Origin: Stentor coeruleus
Lineage: Eukaryota; Ciliophora; Heterotrichea; Heterotrichida; Stentoridae
Assembly (NCBI GenBank): GCA_001970955.1
Contig: MPUH01000733.1
Span: 1 to 37,861, forward strand
Length of the DNA: 37,861 bases
Direction of reading: 5' to 3'
Positions 1 through 10,952 of this stretch are shown here, piece after piece; positions within the stretch are counted from its first letter, which is position 1; every line of letters starts with the position of its first letter. The notes below the pieces were generated by a model. It searched no databases. It was not told the DNA's origin and saw only the letters and a list, made by a program, of their open reading frames with translations. Made by a program: the position numbers and the translations under genes.

Positions 1-276
1 AAAATACCAAAAATGATTGTTAAGTCTTAAATTATTAAAAATAAAAATACATAAAAAAATAGCATCTATTTCAATTTTGATGCATATAGTCACAGGATTG
101 ATTATAGTTTTACATAAAACAAACTAAATATTTTTCTAAAAACTTTTTCATATTATTCTTGCTATTTCTTAAAGTGAACTAAATAATTTTGAAAGACCTG
201 TTCTAGTTTAAGCGGACAAAGTAATTTCTAATTCTTTATTTATGAAATTGCATTTTAAAGGTTAGTTTTTTTTATA

Positions 277-1860
277 ATGGACAGTGAAGATAATACTCAG
301 AAAGGGAAAATATTAATCGAGAATTTCGTGCAATTGATCTCTCAAGGCACATTCGACTCACCTGATAAAAATGTAAGTAACCCTGAAGCATGTTCTGAAT
401 TGGCATCTTTTAGAATAAATCTTGATGAATTTAACCAATCTGCGAATAGCTTTAATCAAGACCCATCTTTGATTATGGGATCAATTCCAATAAGTCCTAT
501 AATGGGTCTTAACCCTGCAAATAAGAACTTCACAACCGAAAGCTCGAATTACTCAAAGTCAAACCAAGACAAACTAAAAAACATAATAATCATGCCTCAT
601 GATGAAGAAAACGATCTTGATGATGAAATAACCAATTCAGTAGGCCTCTTATCACCTAATCTTAAAAAAATGAAGTTCAATCAATTTACCCCAACTTTTC
701 CTGTGAAACCGGAAGAAAATAATTTATCATGGGAAGATATAAAAGCAGTATATCAGCAAATCCCATCAAATAATGGTTTAAGTAGTATTGTCAATATTCA
801 AATCCCAGATTTTCAAGATATTTCAAGTATCCCAAGTGGGCCTAAATCAAATGATTTAGCAAGTTCAATCGATATTCCAAAAATATTAGAAACTAAAGCT
901 ATAGATAAAATTCCATCAATTAGAGAAAATGCTTTTGAAGCTGTTGTTGTGAATGATAAACAAAGAAATCCTATGAAAAACTTGGAAAAATCATTTGAAG
1001 AACTTCAGGCATTTAAAAATGCTTATAAAAAAGAAGATGATTTAGATAAGTTGTATCAAGAAGCTAAAAAAAAACTTGAAAATAGGAAAAAATCATTGGA
1101 TCGAACTGAAAAACTGCTGGAAGAAGCTAGAAAGGTCCTTGAAGAAAATAAAAAACCGGAGATTGTTTTTGAAGAAGTTTTTAGGCCACAGGGAAGTTTG
1201 AGGAAAAATCATAACAAAACAAATAAAATTGTAGGAGATGAGAAGGATTTAAGTAATAGTTCGAGTTCTGAAGAGATTTCTAATGCTAGCCAAACCAATA
1301 TTCCTCCAGATAATGAATTTTATGGCAGAGTCAATGATACTCTTTTTATTAACAACGGTAATGAAAACGAGAGTATAGCTCTTATAAAAGATCCTATCCC
1401 AACAGAGAAAAAGCAGAAACTTATAATAACATGTGGAAATCCTAACATTAAAAGCTCAATTCAATGTAAAACACATAATGCCCTAAAACAAGGACTTGAA
1501 CCTCTGCATAGTTCTTCTAAGATCCTAAGAAAAAAATCTCTTTCTAATACTAAATCCATATTTAATGATAGAAGTTCACATCCTCGAGGAAGAGTAACAA
1601 TGCCCCCAACAACAATCCAAGATTTTTCTTCACCTGCAGCCAAAGCCCAGCTTAAAAACTCAGGTATCGCTCTTCCTAAATTAAGAAAAGGTAGTCTTAA
1701 ATCAAGATCGAAATCAAAAACTAACCCTTACTCAGCTGAATGGAGCCAAAGCACGCTTAAAAACCATTTTAATGTACATATGAAAATCAATAAAGATCAC
1801 TCTTCAGTTAAGGTCCTCGTAACTAAAGTTGCGAAAAAAAAAGTAAAATTGCTAAAATAG
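277..1860 (+). CDS. Hypothetical protein, disordered with central coiled coil, 527 aa
   Basis: I do not recognise a family. The first ~230 residues are Asn/Ser/Pro-rich and look disordered. Residues ~235-293 are a charged Lys/Glu heptad-like coiled coil (from KNLEKSFEELQAFK through LLEEARKVLEENKK). A Ser/Asn-rich linker follows, with an acidic Ser cluster near residues 325-335 (NSSSSEE). The C-terminal ~80 residues are strongly basic (SLKSRSKSK, VAKKKVKLLK), which suggests binding to nucleic acid or another acidic partner; that is inference. The start is the first ATG after an AT-rich leader and the frame is clean to a TAG. No 15-nt intron is visible. It is most likely a lineage-specific scaffold or nuclear protein. 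Confidence 0.8.
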   Translation: MDSEDNTQKGKILIENFVQLISQGTFDSPDKNVSNPEACSELASFRINLDEFNQSANSFNQDPSLIMGSIPISPIMGLNPANKNFTTESSNYSKSNQDKLKNIIIMPHDEENDLDDEITNSVGLLSPNLKKMKFNQFTPTFPVKPEENNLSWEDIKAVYQQIPSNNGLSSIVNIQIPDFQDISSIPSGPKSNDLASSIDIPKILETKAIDKIPSIRENAFEAVVVNDKQRNPMKNLEKSFEELQAFKNAYKKEDDLDKLYQEAKKKLENRKKSLDRTEKLLEEARKVLEENKKPEIVFEEVFRPQGSLRKNHNKTNKIVGDEKDLSNSSSSEEISNASQTNIPPDNEFYGRVNDTLFINNGNENESIALIKDPIPTEKKQKLIITCGNPNIKSSIQCKTHNALKQGLEPLHSSSKILRKKSLSNTKSIFNDRSSHPRGRVTMPPTTIQDFSSPAAKAQLKNSGIALPKLRKGSLKSRSKSKTNPYSAEWSQSTLKNHFNVHMKINKDHSSVKVLVTKVAKKKVKLLK

Positions 1861-3752
1861 TCTGGTAATTAATGTGCTATGTAGTAAACAAGGTTTATAT
1901 TATTATAATCATTTGAGAACTTATAATAGTTTTCTATGATTATTAGTAATTTATATTTAATAGAGGTGGTAAGAATAATAATATAATTTGTAGTTTAAAA
2001 TTTGAGGGTTTTGAAATGATTTTTTTGTGGAGGAGTTGGTTTATGATGATTTAGGGGTGCTGCTTTAGAGATGATTTGGATAAGATCAGTAAATTAGATA
2101 AATTGTGTTTTAAGTGTTTAGTTATTTTTAGGGTGAATGAAGTTAGGATTTTAAATGAGGATTTTAGAAGTGAAGTGGCTTGAGAATAATTTTAATAGTT
2201 TAATTGATTTGATAAGTTGTTTTATAAGAAGAGAATCTGATAGAATATTTCTCTTTAATTGAATACCACTAAGAATTAAACTATAAATAGTAAATACTTA
2301 TGTTGTTTTTTTAAATAAATATAGATTAATAAAAGCTCATCCACAAACATTAAAATCTAAAATGCCATCATCCAATTCAAAAATTATTCCAAACCTACTA
2401 AAATTTTTTATAAAATTCTACCAAAATAGTCATAAATCTCATAAATCAGCATCTGAAATTCAAAAATCATATTATCAAAACTTCCCTACTATCTAAACTT
2501 CATCCTCTTCAAAGCATTCCCCTTCATAAAATTCTAATTCACTAACATATCTAGAACACTTTAATTCCCAAAAATATCTCACCTCAAAAATATAATCCTC
2601 AAATAAACTCTAATTCTAGCAACTTCAAATCTACATTTTAACAAGTAAAATTGGGATAGCTTTGACTACTTTTTATACTCCAAGTCTTATTTAAATATGT
2701 TCTTTGCATAACTTTTTCAAAAAGTAAAGTGAAGGCTTGTTAATAATTAAAAGTTTGACTTTATATGTAAAAACTTTCCCAGAAAATATAATTTCTTACC
2801 CGAGTGTGTCTTGCTATAGAACTTTGGAATAGATAGATTTTTCTCATGACCTAGATTGTAAAAACCATAGTCTTTGCAGATGCCGAATATACAGTCAGGC
2901 GATTTGTAATAAACACTGCGAAAACAGGGTGATTTTACAGGGATAGGTCATACTCCATATTAGTTCTAAGATAAATAGCCTACTTTTTTTAGAAAGAAAA
3001 GCTTGAGATTGATCATTTGGTTAAGATTTATAGATGGATTTAAAAAAGACTTGTTTTTATTGCTTTGATTAAAAAATTTATAAGTTTATATAATTAGGCT
3101 GATGAGAGTCTAGGTTTTAGAGAATAACTGTTTTGTATTTTTAAGATTTAGACGTTTATTGTGAAATTTGGTTTTCAGATAATTTAGAATAAATTTTATG
3201 CTTTTGATGTGTTACACTTTGCATGATAAAGTTATCGCTGAATTCTCAAGTAAATTTGATTTGGCTTTATGGTATTTGCAAGGTGAATTTTTATGTATTT
3301 TAATTTTAGATTTGCTGTGTTTATTCGTGCTTTATAGACTTCTGGGTAAATTTTATAATTTTATGATATGATAATTTATAACTTTTTTGTGAACTTTTCA
3401 TCAATATCTTGAGAAATTAAGATATTTCGAGATTTCATTATAAGGTTTTGCAAAAAACTTAGATGTTTTTGGATTATAAACTTGCCTTTTTAATTGTAAA
3501 ATTTTAAAAACTTTATCTAAAAAACTTATCTTTATTCAAGCATTTCTGCAAGGTTTTACATCTGATAGGTTATTTTTTTAAGTTATTTGTCTTGTAATAT
3601 ACTATTAGCTTTAGAAAAATGTTTAAAACTTCTAACACTTTCTTAAAACTCATGATACAATATTGTATATGATTTTTTGATAAAATTAACATTCATATAG
3701 TGCTTTGATATTTTAAAACCTTAATTATGCTTTGTTTAATACTCATTTTGAT

Positions 3753-3891
3753 GATTTTATATTGTTACAACTCAAGCTTAACATAAACTTTCTTACAAAA
3801 AGGTATATTTTGCCTANCCTAAACACAGATTTTATATTGTTACAACTCAAGCTTAACATAAACTTTCTTACAAAAAGGTATATTTTGCCTA
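3753..3891. repeat. 64-bp exact direct repeat flanking a single N (probable contig join)
   Basis: Bases 3753-3816 are repeated exactly at 3828-3891. Between the copies are one N (3817) and 10 bases. The same N-plus-duplication layout recurs at 16612-16854 and 19475-19569, which points to overlapping contig ends placed side by side rather than to a real tandem repeat. The short open frames crossing this N are artefacts. Confidence 0.8.
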
Positions 3892-4317
3892 AAATTTCCA
3901 TAAAAATAGTGATTCCTATCGAAAATGGGGTAATCAAACCTAATTCTTAAAGAGACTTTTTCCTTCTTACCACTTTAATCTCATATTTTTCAATAACAAC
4001 AACACTTCACATCATTGCATAGTAAGAAATCGTTTTTCTGATGATATTTTTCCTCTCATTATTCATCTCAATACTCCACAGGATAAAAACCTATCTTTCA
4101 TTATGAACTAATAAACATTATCTTAATCCTAAAGATTATTCATATCTGACAACTACAAAAAATATTTTTAGTATTTTCATCCACAAAAAGTGCTAACCGA
4201 AAATATTTAAGTTTTATGTAAACTTATGTATTTTTAAAAGACATAATATTGAATAATTACTTTATACATTCTTTTTACTATACAAATTAATTTTTATTTA
4301 CAAGCATATGCTCAAAT

Positions 4318-4342
4318 TTACGGGTTTCTCCCTTGTCCGTAA
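4318..4342. promoter_or_regulatory. Short inverted repeat upstream of the Myb gene
   Basis: TTACGG at 4318-4323 faces CCGTAA at 4337-4342 across a 13-base spacer, about 55 bp before the Myb ATG. It stands out as CG-containing in a very AT-rich flank. It could be an operator for a dimeric factor or a hairpin in the 5' leader, or chance. It is close to, but not the same as, the classical Myb site with AACNG. Confidence 0.22.
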
Positions 4343-4396
4343 GCTAATGATATTTAAGTAGCTGAAAAATATTATGGTTGAAAAGGTATCATAAAA

Positions 4397-5008
4397 ATGA
4401 ACCACAATTTTATATCAGCAATGCTTCAGGAGTATGCTTTGAAGAATTTGGCAATGCTCCAAATGCAAGAATATCTACACCATTTTCAATCATCTCAGGT
4501 CCCAGTACAACCGGAAAAAGAGCTTCCAACATCAATATTAACACCTCATAAAGGTGGGGCTCGAGACTTGACCTGGCGTGAAGAAGAAGACACAATTCTC
4601 CTGACATACGTAAAAAACCATGGTCCTAAGAACTGGAGTAAAATAGCCAAGAAAATCAACATTGAAATTTACACTGGAAGTGATTATAGAAGAGGAAAAC
4701 ATTGCCGAGAACGATGGTTTAATCACTTGGATCCTAATCTTAAAAGTAAAAACTATACAGAAAGCGATTGGACACTTGAAGAAGATGTATTACTTCATGA
4801 TCTTCATCATAAGCATGGGAACGCATGGAGTAGGATTGCAAAATGTATTAAAGGAAGAACTGAAAATTCAGTAAGGAATAGGTGGAACAGTTTAAATAAA
4901 AAACAGATAAAAAATCTTATCAATAATCAAGAAAAAAGTGAGATTACTCATAATGAGTCTAATAAGGATAGCCAAGGACTTATAGAGGATACTTTTAAAC
5001 TAGAGTAA
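4397..5008 (+). CDS. R2R3-type Myb DNA-binding protein, 203 aa
   Basis: A nuclear transcription factor or chromatin protein of the Myb superfamily. Two Myb repeats are clear. The first (about residues 57-112) has the regularly spaced tryptophans W60, W80 and W107 and ends GKHCRERWFNHLDP, the classic recognition-helix sequence. The second (about 121-170) has W125, W144 and W163 and ends GRTENSVRNRWNSL. The first repeat carries an extra ~10 residues before the recognition helix (around IEIYTGSDYR); no GT...AG intron explains it, so it seems a true loop insertion. The N-terminal 50 residues are Gln/Leu-rich and the C-terminal tail is short and polar. The target genes cannot be told from the sequence. 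A small TTACGG/CCGTAA inverted repeat sits just upstream. Confidence 0.93.
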   Translation: MNHNFISAMLQEYALKNLAMLQMQEYLHHFQSSQVPVQPEKELPTSILTPHKGGARDLTWREEEDTILLTYVKNHGPKNWSKIAKKINIEIYTGSDYRRGKHCRERWFNHLDPNLKSKNYTESDWTLEEDVLLHDLHHKHGNAWSRIAKCIKGRTENSVRNRWNSLNKKQIKNLINNQEKSEITHNESNKDSQGLIEDTFKLE

Positions 5009-5663
5009 ATTGATAATAAATGTAATAAGTATTATGATGAATAAGAATTTTGATACTGATAGATAAAATATGCCATTTATTGATACTGGAATATTAAGGG
5101 AAAGGTAATAACTGTAAATGATTAGGGGTAAAGTGATTGTAGCTAAGTTGATATTACCTAAACAAAAACTAGGCATAAATAAAACCAAAAAAAAATAATT
5201 CTAAAATCTTGATTTGGCATATTTTAAATGACTATTAAAAATTTTTCAATAATGAGATTGTTTAGTACAAATATAGCCTAAAGAATATATCATTGATACT
5301 TTAAACATTTAGGTTATCAATAGATGCTTAAAAGTTTAATATTTATGCAAATTGTCATTCTAAGATTCTATGATATTTTCCCGCCTAATTAGATTATTTG
5401 AGTTATTTAAAGTTTTTATTGCTTATGGGATTAAAACATATACAAATTATGCTTATAATAATCTCTGTTTTTTTTGATGTTTTTAATATTTTACTATTAG
5501 ATAGATTCTAGTGTTATAAGAAATCTTCAAATGGCAATTACATATGGTTAAATTTAGTGTAAATAATCAAAATATTTTCTGTAAATATATATTAAATGAA
5601 TACATTAATGATGAGAATGCATTTCTTACTAAATGCTTATTTATTATATCCTAGTCTATATAA
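5009..5663. other. Spacer between Myb gene and broken NOC1 copy
   Basis: AT-rich with no coding signal that I trust. The one conspicuous element is the E2F-type site at 5377-5385. Confidence 0.55.
5377..5385 (+). promoter_or_regulatory. Consensus E2F/DP-type site TTTCCCGCC
   Basis: TTTCCCGCC matches the textbook E2F/DP motif (TTTSSCGC-like) exactly. It sits ~280 bp upstream of the ATG of the NOC1-like locus, and this is the only such site I noticed in the window. The same window encodes a DP protein (19714-20415). A nine-base match in a GC-poor genome is suggestive but unproven. Confidence 0.35.
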
Positions 5664-7544
5664 ATGCCTAAAAGGACAAGAGTAGACAAGCAAAAACTTA
5701 AACTCGAAGCTTTAAAAAGCAGGAGTCAAAATACAAAGAGAACCTAGCATCTGATCGTGAACAAAAGCTGCTAAATGATCTGCAAAAAAAAGTGCCCTCT
5801 CAGACAAAGTCTCATCCCTAATGCTCAAAATCCAAAAGTCTTTCATTCCAGATAAATTCTGTGATTTTGCATCATTAGAAATCTTAATGCATATGTCCCG
5901 CAAAAAAAGCCGCCACCACACTTTCGCCGCTCTAGAAGGCCTGAAAGAGCTTTTTTTTGAAAACCTCCTCCAAAACATCCATTAAAATACATTAACAATT
6001 TAGAAGTTAACAAAGTTCCAGGAGAGTTATGCAAACTACATCTAGAAGACAAACTTAAACACAAATTTTCAGAATTCATCAACATTCTTAAAACCCACAC
6101 AATAGATACAGTCGATTTTTTCAAAAAAGGGTCGATAAAAATTCTAGCTGAATTGGCTAAAAAAGAAGAAATGCAAGAATATATACTTGAATATATTGTC
6201 AATAAACTTGGTGACCCTAATAAAATTATCCCAACAGCTGTGATTTTAGAATGGAATCATTTAGTATGGAGAAACAAAGGGTTATTAGAAATTATGATAA
6301 AAACTATTTCAAGATTTGCCAGTAAGACAAACCTTTTAACTAGTGCAAAATTTTATCCTATTGTTTCAATGAACTTATTTAAACTTACCCCAACTGATCA
6401 AACTGCATTACAATTGCTTATCCAAACTTTATTAAAACTTTTTCCAATTGTTTTACAAGAAACAAGGGTATCAGGTAACAAAGCAGTATCTTTATTATTA
6501 AAAGCTTTAAATAAAAACTTCCCTCTTTTTACAAACAAAAACTCTTATCAAGATTTTTTCAAAGAAGAAATCAATGAGATTTATAAACTCACACACTTAG
6601 AGAATACTAATATACAAATTTAAGCTTTAAGGTTTATTTATCAATCTGAACAAGCTCAAGGTTTTTTAAGTGATAGATATTAGAGATCTTTATATGAATT
6701 TATAACCCCTTTACCTAGTTTAAGGAATATTACAACAAAAGCTTTAAGTTTACTTTTTGATACTTTGGTTATATCTTTAAAAGATAATAGTAATATATCG
6801 AGAGTTAAAGCATTTGTTAAAAGATTATTACAAGTATGTCTTATATCAGAGCCTGCATTAATTTTAGCCTCACTTATGTTTGTTTCTAATCTTTCAAAGT
6901 CTCAAAAAAGCTTAGTCTAGTTATTTGAAGTGGCAAGTGAAGATGAAGAAGAACTTTATGAAGATATGCCTGATTCAGATTTTGAAGATCGGCAGGTAGA
7001 AAAAAAAAAAATTCCAAGATAAAAATAGTAAATACGACTCTTTGAAACGAGAACCTAAATTTTCAGGAGCTGAATATTCTGGGCTTTTTGAACTTAATGC
7101 TTTGTTAGCACATCCTCATCCAACTGTTAAAAAATGGGCAGGATTAGTTTTAGAGAATCAAGAAATTGAGTATTAAGGCGATTATTTATTGGATTTTACA
7201 TTGATAAACTTTTTAGAAAGATTTGAATATCGTAATCCTAAGAAAACATTATTGAATAAATTAGAAGTAAAGAGTTTAGGGATCAGGAAGATGGACAGGT
7301 TAGGGAAGATGAAATGTTTTTTTATAAGTATTTCAAGTTAAGACCTAAGAAAAAAAAAAGAAGAGGATGAGTTTGGAAGTGTTGAGGAAGAAGATGATGA
7401 GTTGGTGGATTTTGATGGTTTGGATTATGATGATGATCAGGAGTTGGATGAAGAAGATGATGGGTCTGAGCAAAAGCAAAAAAGAAACATAAGAAGAGCG
7501 TTTTTATGGATGCTGATGAGTTTTATAGTAAAAAAACTAGTTAA
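5664..7544 (+). pseudogene. NOC1: Frame-broken NOC1 / CEBPZ / Mak21 (60S ribosome assembly factor)
   Basis: Read piecewise, the locus follows the CEBPZ/Noc1 family from end to end: ATG at 5664 (MPKRTRVDKQKLKLEAL), the N-terminal HEAT-like part (LSDKVSSLMLKIQKSF, FAALEGLKELFFENLL), VNKLGDPNK near 6197, the CBF-domain stretch ALRFIYQ...LSDRY, FSGAEYSGLFELNALLAHPH, LLDFTLINFLERFEYRNPK, EDEMFFYKYFK, an acidic tract, and a family-like end MDADEFYS with TAA at 7542. No single frame holds it. In-frame stops lie at 6621 (TAA), 6681 (TAG), 6918 (TAG) and 7174 (TAA). Frame changes occur near 5730, 5780, 5975-6005, 7000-7011 (A12), 7265-7281, 7350-7359 (A10) and 7480. Intact Noc1 pairs with Noc2 in nucleolar pre-60S particles. 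None of the stops fits a 15-nt intron. Best reading: a decayed paralogue. A badly assembled real gene is the alternative, because several shifts sit in poly-A runs. Confidence 0.85.
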
Positions 7545-7811
7545 CTAATCATATACATGAATATATTTTTAAATAAATAATAAGCTTTGTAATATAAAGT
7601 ATTAATCAAATATACAACTGGTTGATCTAAGTATATTATTAATAAAATCTAAACATATCTGAATATTTTTTATTGTGAAATAAATACTAATATTCCACCT
7701 AATAGTATAAATTACTCAAAAATGCATGTAAGACTTCAAAATATTCCCAGCAACTTTTTACAAAATATATTTTTAGTCTTATAAAATATAAAATATTCAT
7801 ATGTCTTTATA

Positions 7812-10800
7812 ATGTTTTTTATTTACCTTAATGCACTTATTTTAGCTAGTGCTGAGGTATTTTTAGTCCCTTATTCTGACTTATCGTTTATCAGTGGCGA
7901 AGATTTAATATTACATAACGAAAACCCTGCTACAAGTCTATTAGAATCCCTAATAGAAAACATGAATCAAGACAAGGACTTAAAAATTACTTGGACCGAA
8001 ATAGGTCTGTTGATAAAGTATATAAAAGAAAACCCAAGTAAAACTAAAGCTATTAAAGACTTAATGATAAGCGGAAGACTAGATTTAGCTAATGGTGACT
8101 GTTTATATCCCGATGAATCCTTATCAGACTTAGATGAGTATCTTTATCAAACCCAAAAAACTCATCTTGAACTTAACAAATACTTTGAAAACACAAAGCT
8201 TCAAGTCGCTTGGCATACAAAAAATTCTGCTCATTCAAGCCTTACCCAATCTATTTATGAAAAATTCGGCTATAAATACATTGTCTTATCAAACAGAACT
8301 TTAGAAAACTCGATATATAGATGGACAGGACTGAGTTTAGGAAGTAAAAACTCTCTTTTGGTTTGGTCTGGCAACGATAAACCTATAGAATTTGTTGAAA
8401 ACTCCACTTTCTTATCCACACAATTTTCTTCTGAATATTTACAAGAAGCTCAAACAAATCATGATGATATTCCTACGCTTTTCCTTGTTCCTATAGGAAA
8501 AACTTGTCAAGAAATAAAAAAATATAATGAATGCTTTAAGCTGCTGAAGGAATTTGCAAATACAAAAATCTCAGGAAATTATATGAAAATAATCACAATA
8601 TCTGAATATTTTCATATAATATCGAAAACTCCTAATGATTTTAAAAAATGGTCTGGGTTTGATTATAGGAAAGCTGTAAAAGAAGAAAAACCAGCTATGT
8701 TTGCTTCTATGCCTGAAGTTAAACAAAGCATCCGAGAGACAAAAAATATGATAAGAGCTGCAGAAATAGCAAGTAGTTTGATTTTAAATAAAGAATCTCA
8801 AACATTTTATAACAGTCCTGATTTTTACAGACAAGAAATCATTAGCGACTTTTCTAAAGAAAGCCAATCAGCATTTATTTCTAAGTTTCAAGATGTTCAA
8901 GATATAGCATTATCAGAAATCGAAGAAGCTTGGAAGAAAATCCTTACTTTAAGATCAAACCCTATAAAAATGCATGAATCTAATTATAAAGTTCTTATAA
9001 TTTTCAATACACTTTCCTGGAAATCAACAGAGCTTATTGAAATATTAACTGATACAGAATATATATCAATAAGAGATAAAAATAATAATGTTTTATTATC
9101 TCAATCAATACCAAAAGATAGAAAATATTCTACATATTTCTATGCTGATCTTGAGGCACTTTCATTTTCAATATTTTTTATATTTGAATTAGATAGCGAA
9201 ATATGTTCAAATATTTGTAGTCAAATCAGTAGTCAGAGTTTAGGGCAATATTTTATGAATAATCAGATTGAGTTGAAGTTTAATAATGGATTGTTACAAA
9301 ATATAACGTATAAGGAAAACTCTGAGGAGAATATTGTTAATATAACTTTATGGGGTTTAAAAACAGTAACGTCTGATTTTTATAGCTATAATGTTGTGGT
9401 AATTTTTATATAGGATTCAAATATAATTTTACCTAATGATGATAATTATTATAATGCTTATATAGGAAATATAGTTCAAGTAATGAGAACTTCAGGCCGA
9501 ATAAATGATTCTTTTTTTGAAATTGAAATCATTTTACCTAGAAATAGTTCAAGTTTTCTATATAAAATAACGGCATCACCTTTGAGTAACTATGAAATAT
9601 TTCTTAGACTTGACTATAAAAGTGAAAAAGATACGGTTTTTGTGTTTAATTCAGCGGATGTTAGAGAAAAACATTATAAAAACTCAAGTGTAGACAACTC
9701 TTACCCAGTCTCAGGAGGACTTTTTATTAACTCAGCCAATACTTTCTTTCAATTGTATACAAATATACCTTTTTCAGCTATTCTTAATGGGGATTATTCT
9801 CTTGATATGCATTTGTTTAGGAATTATCATAGCGTTATGTCAAAAAGCGCTGAATACAATTTTTTGATGTCTTTTTCAAAATTAGATCATGGGTTATGGA
9901 AAAGTTTTATTAATCATAATCATAAACCTTTGAAAATGTATGCTATGGACTATAATTTAAGTCTTACTTTTGATGATGATATGGCTTGTTTATTTGATGA
10001 AGATTGGGAATTTTATAATTTATATGAGCTTATGGATGAAAAATCTTGCGAATATTTAGTAAGATCGTATTATTATGATAAAAATATTATATGGAATGTT
10101 TTGAATATATGCTTGGAAAATATTGAAATGAAAATCAGTAGGGGGAAAGTTGTGGAAGAACTTTGTCTTGATGGAAAAACTAAAATTGATAAGGAAGAAA
10201 ATGATGAAACGGTTATTATATGGGAAAAATATGTTATGGATAAAATAGGATTACATGCTTATGAAATCGAACTTGATAAAGAGTATAATTCGAATATTGT
10301 GAATTTAAAAAAAAATATTGTCATTGGAGAGGAAAATGAAGGAGAAGAAGAAAATAATGATGATGATGAAGGAGATGATGAAGAAGATGATGAAGATGAT
10401 GATGAAGATGATGATGAAGATGATGAAGAAGATGATGAAGATGATGAAAAAGAAGATGATGAAGATGATGATGAAGATGATGAAAAAGAAGATGACGAAA
10501 AAGAAGATGATAAAAATGATGATGATGAAGAAGATGATGATGAAGAAGATGATGATGATGAAGATGATGAAGATGATGATGAAGAAGAAGATGATGAAGA
10601 AGAAGATGATGATGAAGAAGATGATAAAGAAGAAGATGATGAAGAAGAAGATGATGATGATGAAGAAGATGATGAAGAAGAAAATGATGATGAAGAAGAT
10701 AATGATGATGAAGAAGATAATGATGATGAAGAAGATAATGATGATGAAGAAGAATTGGAAAATAGCAAAATCTCAAGTGCTAATTTAAACAATACAAGCA

Positions 10801-10952
10801 AATCAGTAGAATTTGATTCCTGGAAGCAATCAAGCGATACTGAAAATAGTAATTCTGCTTTGCTAGCAGTCGGAATGACATTTATAGGTTTAGTAGGCAT
10901 CTACATATTCATCCGTAAAGGTCGTCATTTAAGTCGTCTTCCTCCTCTCTAA
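7812..10952 (+). CDS. GH38 alpha-mannosidase-like membrane protein, catalytic residues lost, acidic stalk (1041 aa, 1 intron)
   Basis: Joined as 7812-9398 and 9414-10952 across a 15-nt intron. A signal peptide (residues 1-14) leads into a GH38 fold of the lysosomal mannosidase type: WTEIGLLIKYI, ISGRLDLANGDCLYPDE, then AWHTKNSAHSS where active members have WxIDPFGHS. The sugar-binding C-terminal half follows (VLIIFNTLSWKSTELIE; NSADVREKHY; NSYPVSGGLFI; LDMHLFRNYH). Active enzymes bind zinc with His and Asp of PHSHxDPGW, the nucleophile Asp and a late His. Here the first motif is PYSDLSF (20-26), the nucleophile position is Lys137, and no HHDAVTGT-like motif remains, so hydrolysis is very unlikely. 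Residues ~834-977 are almost pure Asp/Glu. A TM helix (~1010-1029) and a short basic tail make it a type I membrane protein. Role unknown: perhaps a glycan-binding or cation-binding surface or lysosomal protein. Confidence 0.88.
9399..9413 (+). other. 15-nt intron in the GH38-like gene
   Basis: GTAATTTTTATATAG lies in phase 0. Left in, it ends the frame at its own TAG. Removed, it joins YNVV to DSNIILPNDD and restores the GH38 C-terminal half. Length and GTAA...TAG ends match the other two introns in the window. Confidence 0.9.
10326..10758 (+). repeat. GAT/GAA trinucleotide tract coding an Asp/Glu-rich stalk
   Basis: About 430 bp of GAT, GAA and a few AAA/AAT codons, in frame within the GH38-like gene. 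Its 3' end is a cleaner tandem array with an 18-bp unit AATGATGATGAAGAAGAT at 10683-10700, 10701-10718 and 10719-10736, plus a partial copy to 10751. The reading frame is kept throughout, so length changes have occurred in whole codons. The long poly-Ser and poly-His/Leu frames on the other strand are shadows of this tract. Confidence 0.95.

Larger units (their letters stand above)
1861..4396. other. Gene-poor 2.5-kb spacer
   Basis: No convincing gene is visible. The plus strand is G-rich and C-poor at about 1960-2230, just after the upstream gene, then turns C-rich and G-poor at about 2340-2640. A slightly GC-richer island at about 2790-2960 keeps an open minus-strand frame over 2747-2947 (contains SPDCIFGICKDYGFYNLG), but it has no start codon or recognised homologue. 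It could be an eroded exon or a small RNA. An assembly-type duplication lies at 3753-3891. The last ~400 bp are C-rich, as upstream of most genes here. Confidence 0.6.

Noticed and set aside
2747..2947. Minus-strand open stretch in a GC-richer island (SPDCIFGICKDYGFYNLG)
   Set aside because: No start codon, no family, and other frames are also partly open; kept only as a note on the spacer.
3732..3950. Short open frames on both strands crossing the N at 3817
   Set aside because: Created by the duplicated contig ends; no family signal.
5712..6202. Minus-strand frames over the first part of the NOC1 locus
   Set aside because: The opposite strand matches NOC1 closely, so these are antisense shadows.
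5664..7544. Genome-wide reassignment of TAA/TAG to Gln, or Condylostoma-style context-dependent stops
   Set aside because: All intact genes lack in-frame TAA, TAG and TGA and end at all three stops; the locus also has frame changes that recoding does not explain.
10259..10900. Long poly-Ser (minus) and poly-Met/Lys or His/Leu frames over the GAT/GAA tract
   Set aside because: They are shadows of the trinucleotide repeat; the GH38-like frame explains the region.
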